From Rubellimicrobium thermophilum DSM 16684 (lineage in GTDB: Bacteria; Pseudomonadota; Alphaproteobacteria; Rhodobacterales; Rhodobacteraceae), in NCBI RefSeq assembly GCF_000442315.1, contig NZ_KE557320.1, positions 435,135 through 499,134 on the forward strand: a stretch of 64,000 nt of DNA. Reading direction: 5' to 3'. Position 1 is the stretch's first letter. Every line of letters starts with the position of its first letter. Both the position numbers and the translations under genes were made by a program. This document shows, piece after piece, positions 59,655 to 64,000 of the stretch. Below the pieces are notes generated by a model. That model was not told the DNA's origin. It ran no database searches and was given only the letters and a program-made list of their open reading frames with translations.

Positions 59655-61469
59655 CTACTCCACCGTCACGCTCTTGGCGAGATTGCGCGGCTGGTCCACA
59701 TCGGTGCCCTTGGCCACCGCCGTGTGATAGGCCAGAAGCTGTGCCGGCACCGCATAGAGGATCGGCGCCCAGAGCGGGGCGATCTCCGGCATCACCAGCG
59801 TCTCCCACACGCCCTCGCCGGCCTCCTGCGCGCCGGCCCGGTCGGTCACGAGAAGGACCCGCCCCCCGCGCGCCATCACCTCCTGCATGTTGGAGACGGA
59901 TTTCTCGAACAGCTCGTCGCGCGGGGCCAGGACGATCACCGGCACCAGAGGATCGACCAGCGCGATCGGCCCGTGCTTCAGCTCGCCCGAGGCATGGCCC
60001 TCGGCATGGATATAGCTGATCTCCTTGAGCTTCAGCGCCCCCTCGAGGGCCAGCGGATACATTCGCCCGCGCCCCCAGGAACAGGATGTCGCGCGCCTCG
60101 GCCAGATGGGCGGCGATGCGCCCCGCCGGCCCCGAGATGTCCAGCGCCCGGTTGACGAGGCCCGGCAGCATCTGCAGCGCCGCCAGCGCCTCCGCATGGG
60201 CGGCGGGGGGCATCGTCCCGCGATCCGCGGCCGCCCGCAGCGCCAGAAGCCCCAGAACCGCAAGCTGACAGGTAAAGGCCTTGGTCGAGGCGACGCCGAT
60301 CTCCCGCCCTGCCAGGATCGGCAGCACCATGTCCGCCTCCCGGGCGATGGAGGATTCGGCCACATTGACCACCGCCACCGTCCGCGCCGCCCGCCCCCGG
60401 CAGTAGCGCAGCGCTGCCAGCGTGTCGGCCGTCTCGCCCGACTGGCTGACGAACAGCGCCAGCGTCCGCGGTGGCAGGGGCGCTCGCGATAGCGGAACTC
60501 GGAGGCGACATCGACCTCCGCCGGCAGGCGCGCGACCTGCTCGAACCAGTATCGCGCGACCTGACAGGCATAGGCGGCCGTGCCGCAGGCGACCATCGTC
60601 ACCCGGTCATAGTCGCGGAAATCGAGGCCCTCCGGCAGCCGCACCCCCCCCTCGCCGAGATAATGCGACAGCACGTCCTGCAGCCGCCCCGGCTGCTCGG
60701 CGATCTCCTTGGCCATGAAATGCCGGTGCCCGGCCTTGTCCACCTGCACGGCATCCAGCGCGATGCGCCGGATCGGGCGGCTGACCGGCCGTCCTGCGGC
60801 GTCGCGGATCTCGGCCCCGGCGCGGGTGATGACGGCGCGATCGCCGTCCTCCAGATAGGTGATGCGGTCCGTCAGCGGCGCCAGGGCCAGGGCATCCGAT
60901 CCGACGAACATCTCTCCCTCCCCATGGCCGATGGCCAGCGGAGAGCCCTTGCGCGCCACGATCAGCAGATCCTCCTCGCCCTCGAACAGGAAGGCCAGGG
61001 CATAGGCCCCGGTGACCCGCTCGAGCGTGCGGTCCACCGCCTCGGCCGGACTGGCGCCCCGGGCGAGGAAATGGTCGCACAGCACGGCGACCATCTCGCT
61101 GTCGGTCTCGCTCTCGGTGGCCAGGCCCTGCGTGGCGGCCCAGGCGCGCAGCTCGCGGAAATTCTCGATGATGCCGTTGTGGACGACGCAGACGCGCCCG
61201 GCCCGGTGGGGGTGGGCATTGGCCTCCACCGGCCCGCCATGGGTGGCCCAGCGCGTATGGCCGATGCCGCTGCGCCCCGGCAGAGGGGCATGGACCAGCA
61301 GATCGGAAAGGTTGACGAGCTTGCCCACGGCGCGCCGCCGGTCGAGCCGCCCCTCATGCACCGTGGCCACGCCGGCACTGTCATAGCCGCGATATTCCAG
61401 CCGCCTCAGCGCTTCGACCAGAAGCGGCGCCACCTCGTGCCGGCCGAGGATTCCCACGATTCCGCACAT
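59655..61469 (-). CDS. glmS: Glutamine-fructose-6-phosphate aminotransferase GlmS (hidden frameshift pair)
   Basis: Makes glucosamine 6-phosphate for cell-wall synthesis. The 604-codon frame begins MCGIVGILGRHEVAPLL, with catalytic Cys after the initiator Met, RRLEYRGYDSAGVATV and HTRWATHGGPVEANAHPH. After RYRERP the frame reads about 135 Arg/Trp/Pro-rich residues. The true SIS-domain sequence (VNVAESSIAREADMVLPIL, STKAFTCQLAVLGLLALRAA) lies one frame over. The frame returns at MYPLALEGALKLKEISYIHAEG. One C is missing at 60477-60480 and one is extra at 60072-60076. GGGAGAGG precedes the ATG at 61469. The same frame continues upstream into glmU. Confidence 0.94.
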   Translation of the reverse strand: MCGIVGILGRHEVAPLLVEALRRLEYRGYDSAGVATVHEGRLDRRRAVGKLVNLSDLLVHAPLPGRSGIGHTRWATHGGPVEANAHPHRAGRVCVVHNGIIENFRELRAWAATQGLATESETDSEMVAVLCDHFLARGASPAEAVDRTLERVTGAYALAFLFEGEEDLLIVARKGSPLAIGHGEGEMFVGSDALALAPLTDRITYLEDGDRAVITRAGAEIRDAAGRPVSRPIRRIALDAVQVDKAGHRHFMAKEIAEQPGRLQDVLSHYLGEGGVRLPEGLDFRDYDRVTMVACGTAAYACQVARYWFEQVARLPAEVDVASEFRYRERPCHRGRWRCSSASRARRPTRWQRCATAGGGRRGRWRWSMWPNPPSPGRRTWCCRSWQGGRSASPRPRPLPVSLRFWGFWRCGRPRIAGRCPPPPMRRRWRRCRCCRASSTGRWTSRGRRGASPPIWPRRATSCSWGRGRMYPLALEGALKLKEISYIHAEGHASGELKHGPIALVDPLVPVIVLAPRDELFEKSVSNMQEVMARGGRVLLVTDRAGAQEAGEGVWETLVMPEIAPLWAPILYAVPAQLLAYHTAVAKGTDVDQPRNLAKSVTVE

Positions 61470-62918
61470 CAGCCCGCCTCTCCCGTCGTCGTTCCCCGTC
61501 CCCGTTCCCGTCCCCGTTCCCGTCCCCGTTCCCGTTCCCGTTCCTGTTCCGGGCGGCGCCTTCGTCCTTGCGGCCTTCGCGGCCCGCAGCCGCTCCATCA
61601 GCCGCGCCCCGAGGCCCGGCTTGACCACCTGCCGCGCCCGGCCCAGCGCAAGGGCCCCGGCCGGCACATCCTCGGTGATGACAGAGCCGGATGCGGTCAC
61701 CGCCCCGTCGCCCAGCCGGACCGGCGCCACCAGCATCGTGTCCGATCCGATGAAGGCCTCCCGTCCGATCACCGTGCGGTGCTTGGACACCCCGTCGTAA
61801 TTGCAGGTGATGGTGCCGGCGCCGATATTGGTCCGCTCGCCCACCTCGGCATCGCCGACATAGCTCAGATGGTTGACCTTGACGCCCTCGTGCAGGACGG
61901 CGGCCTTCACCTCCACGAAATTGCCCACATGCACGGCCTCGGCCAGTTCCGCGCCGGGCCGCAGCCGGGCAAAGGGGCCGACGATCGCGCCGCGGCTGAC
62001 ATGGCACCCCTCCAGATGGCTGAAGGCGCGGATGCGGGCGCCGGATTCCACCGTCACGCCGGGTCCGAAGACGACATGGGATTCGATCACCGCATCGCGC
62101 CCCACAACCGTGTCATAGGCAAAGACGACCGTCTCGGGCAGGGGCATCGACACCCCGTCCTCGAGGGCCTGCGCCCGCATCCGCGCCTGCAGCGCCGCCT
62201 CTGCGGCTCGCAGTTCGGCGCGCGAGTTCACGCCCAGCGTCTCGGCCTCCTCGCAGCGCACGACGGTGGCGCGCAGCCCCCGCCCCCGCGCCAGGGCCAC
62301 GACATCCGTCAGATAGTATTCCCCGGCGGCATTGGCCCGGTCCACCTCGCGCAGGAGGGCGAAGAGAAAGGCCCCCTCGGCCAGCAGGACGCCGGAATTG
62401 CACAGGCGGATGGCACGCGTGGCCGCATCGGCGTCCTTCCACTCGACGATCCCGAGAAGCCCGTCCCCCTCATCGGTCACGAGGCGTCCATAGCGCGCCT
62501 GCGGATCGGCCGTCTCGAAGCCCAGCACCACGATGTCGGCGCGGGCACGCGCCTGCTGCATCGCCTCGATCGTTTCGGGCCGGACGAAGGGCGTATCGCC
62601 ATAGAGAACCAGGACATCGCCCCCATGATCCGCCAGCGCGGCCGCGGCCTGCTGCACGGCATGCGCGGTGCCGAGCTGCTCGGCCTGGCGCACGCAGACC
62701 GCATCGGGGTCGAAGGCACGGGCCGCGGCCTCGACAGCCTCGGCCCCCACGCCGGTGACGACGACGACACGCTCGGGCCCGATCGCCGCCGCCGTGCGCA
62801 TGGCATGATGCAGCAAGGGGGCCCCACCCAGCTCGTGAAGCACCTTGGGCCGGTCGGACTCCATCCGCGTGCCCGCCCCGGCGGCAAGGATCACCACCGC
62901 GATGCCTGTTCCCTCCAT
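61469..62918 (-). CDS. glmU: Bifunctional GlcNAc-1-P uridyltransferase/GlcN-1-P acetyltransferase GlmU
   Basis: Makes UDP-GlcNAc from glucosamine 1-phosphate. The N-terminal pyrophosphorylase has VVILAAGAGTRMESDRPKVLH near residue 8, LYGDTPFV and LCNSGVLL. The C-terminal left-handed beta-helix acetyltransferase has VGNFVEVK, HLSYVGDAEVGERTNIGAGT, ITCNYDGVSKHRT and GSVITEDVPAGALALGRARQ. The family part ends near LMERLRAAKAARTK. Beyond it the frame has no stop: it passes through a Gly-Thr repeat into glmS. The likely original stop is the TGA at 61471-61469 overlapping the glmS ATG, reached by a one-base shift. The start is the ATG at 62918. Confidence 0.93.
61497..61550 (-). repeat. Hexanucleotide repeat coding (Gly-Thr)9 at the glmU end
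   Basis: Nine tandem units of GGAACG, GGGACG or (first unit) GGAACA on the minus strand fill 61497-61550. In the glmU frame they encode nine Gly-Thr pairs, then G-N-D-D-G-R-G-G-L before the glmS Met. In a neighbouring frame the same DNA ends in TGA overlapping the glmS ATG (TGATG). Confidence 0.85.
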
Positions 62919-63025
62919 GGTCCGTTCCTGCCTGTTGCCTCGCCTCCTCACTAGGGGGTCGCGCCTGCGCCGCCAAGGGCAGGGGGGTTCACTTCGCCTT
63001 TCGCTTCGTTACAGCCTGAGCCCCC

Positions 63026-63682
63026 ATGCGAACGGTCATCTTCGATCTCGACGGCACGCTGGCCGATACCGCGGGGGATCTGCTCGCGGCGGCCAATGCC
63101 TGCTTCCGCGATCTCGGGCTGGGCGATCTGCTCGGCCCGGCGGATGCGCCGGTGGCGCTGCGCGGGGGCGGGCCATGCTGGCGCTCGGGCTTCTCGCGCG
63201 TGGGGGGGCATGATGCCGGCGAGATCGACCGCCAGTATCCCCGCCTGCTGCAGGCCTATGAGGCGGCCATCTGCGAGAGCACCCGCCTCTATCCCGGCGC
63301 GGCCGAGGCCGTGGAGCATCTGCGCGCCGCCGGCTGGCGCACGGGGATCTGCACCAACAAGCCCGAGCGGCTTTCCGCCCTCCTGCTGGAGAGGCTCGGC
63401 TGCCGGCATCTCTTCGACAGCCTGGTCGGCGCCGACACGCTGCCGGTGCGCAAGCCCGATCCGCGCCCCCTGCACGAGGCGATCCGCCGGGCGGGGGGGC
63501 AGACGGGGCGGGCCTGCCTTGTGGGGGACAGCGGGACGGACCGCGACACGGCCCGCGCCGCCGGGGTGCCCTGCCTGCTCGTGACCTTTGCCGATCCCGC
63601 AGGGATGGTTGCGCTGGCCCCCGAAGGCTTGCTCGACCGCTATGAGGATCTGCCCCGCGCGGTGGCGGCGCTGGTCCCCTGA
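63026..63682 (+). CDS. gph: Phosphoglycolate phosphatase-like HAD hydrolase
   Basis: A 218-residue HAD phosphatase, probably acting on 2-phosphoglycolate. Motif I DLDGTLADTAGDLL near residues 7-20, a helical cap, motif II in TGICTNKPERL, motif III VRKPDPRPLHEAI and motif IV LVGDSGTDRDTARAAGV. The cap segment LRGGGPCWRSGFSRVGGHD is odd: in the next frame it reads R-A-M-L-A-L-G-L-L, closer to the family. A base loss near 63165-63170 and a gain near 63197-63206 would explain it. It is divergent from glmU with 107 bases between them. Confidence 0.88.
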   Translation: MRTVIFDLDGTLADTAGDLLAAANACFRDLGLGDLLGPADAPVALRGGGPCWRSGFSRVGGHDAGEIDRQYPRLLQAYEAAICESTRLYPGAAEAVEHLRAAGWRTGICTNKPERLSALLLERLGCRHLFDSLVGADTLPVRKPDPRPLHEAIRRAGGQTGRACLVGDSGTDRDTARAAGVPCLLVTFADPAGMVALAPEGLLDRYEDLPRAVAALVP

Positions 63683-63683
63683 T

Positions 63684-63977
63684 CTAGCCGCAGATCGCCG
63701 CGGCCCGGTCGGCAAAGGCGCGATAGCGCTGCCAGAAGCGCTCGTCGCCGGGCCGGTCCGACTGACGGACCTCCTGCGCGCGCTGCGGATTGCGGAAGAA
63801 CTGGGCGGCGCGGCGCTGCTCGGCGCTGGTCAGGGTCTGATTGGCGACCTGCTGCACACAGGAACAGAGGGCGGGCGTGGCGGCGGGCCGGTCGCTGTTC
63901 AGGCAGGCCTGGCCGATCACCCCCGGCACGCGGCCGGCACAGCCGCCCAGGACCAGAAGCGCCGCAAGGGCGCCCAT
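63684..63977 (-). CDS. Small lipoprotein (5' end may extend outside window)
   Basis: A 97-residue putative lipoprotein of unknown function. The N-terminal helix MGALAALLVLGGCAG contains a lipobox (L-G-G-C) near residues 10-13, followed by a mature part with a C-S-C pair (ALCSCVQQVANQTLTSAEQ), AAQFFRNPQRAQEVRQSD, WQRYRAFADRAAAIC. It should be anchored in the inner or outer membrane facing the periplasm. The frame stays open to the right edge (R-R-G-L before the Met), so an earlier start outside the window is possible. It converges with gph; the two stops are adjacent. Confidence 0.75.
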   Translation of the reverse strand: MGALAALLVLGGCAGRVPGVIGQACLNSDRPAATPALCSCVQQVANQTLTSAEQRRAAQFFRNPQRAQEVRQSDRPGDERFWQRYRAFADRAAAICG

Positions 63978-64000
63978 CAGCCCCCGCCGCGTCGCCGCCC

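Overview
The window is a 64 kb piece of a high-GC alphaproteobacterial chromosome, most likely from the Rhodobacteraceae/Paracoccaceae. The pointers are the atpHAGDC operon, groESL behind a CIRCE element, an Hsp20-DUF1150 pair, DUF465 and DUF3329 proteins, a fused Sat-CysC enzyme and a MocD/MocE pair. I see no phage, insertion sequence, CRISPR array or tRNA.

Layout. 0-5.6 kb: 3' part of rpoD, a HlyU-like protein, rmuC, then nrdR-ribD. 5.7-10.8 kb: clpA, a diguanylate cyclase, gloB and a methyltransferase. 10.9-15.9 kb: F1 ATP synthase atpHAGDC. 16-20.3 kb, minus strand: prs, a YcgN-like protein, ribF, a HAD hydrolase and ppaC. 20.6-22.7 kb: CIRCE-groES-groL. 22.9-26.4 kb, minus strand: an M50/CBS protease, then purE-purK-Nudix with a DUF465 protein. 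26.6-32 kb: hsp20-DUF1150, cytochrome b561, sat/cysC, trxB with a divergent Lrp regulator, and a YnfA-like protein. 32-45.3 kb: a compound inositol/rhizopine-type catabolic island. It has MocE ferredoxin and MocD desaturase-like oxygenase on the minus strand, and on the plus strand a LacI-type regulator, an IolI/MocC-like isomerase, a complete sugar ABC importer, an SDR, iolG, iolC (fused to DUF2090), iolD, a DUF3329 protein and iolB. 45.4-54 kb: glycogen cluster pgm-glgX-glgA-glgC-glgB read on the minus strand. 54.3-58.7 kb: fructose-type importer frcBCA with a divergent ROK repressor. 58.7-64 kb: an AlkD-like protein, a 75-residue unknown, glmS, glmU, gph and a lipoprotein.

How the genes work together. 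From 32 to 63 kb the theme is carbohydrate uptake and use: inositol-type sugars in, fructose-type sugars in, glucose-phosphate interconversion, glycogen storage, and amino-sugar synthesis for the cell wall. The proximal part is housekeeping: energy, riboflavin/FAD, purines, protein quality control and sigma factor.

Reliability. About 25 single-base gains or losses, mostly in G or C runs, break genes that should be intact and essential (groL, glmS, ribD, purK, glgA, glgB, rmuC and others). Several occur as compensating pairs, so the frame looks open while a stretch inside is read out of frame. I treat these as probable consensus errors and give the coordinates of the whole gene in each case. 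The feature most worth biological follow-up is the moc/iol island with its MocD/MocE pair and shared operator-like sites. It lacks recognisable iolE, iolA and mocF, and its mocD frame carries an in-frame TAA. The glmU and glmS frames, joined without a stop through a Gly-Thr repeat, also deserve a check.
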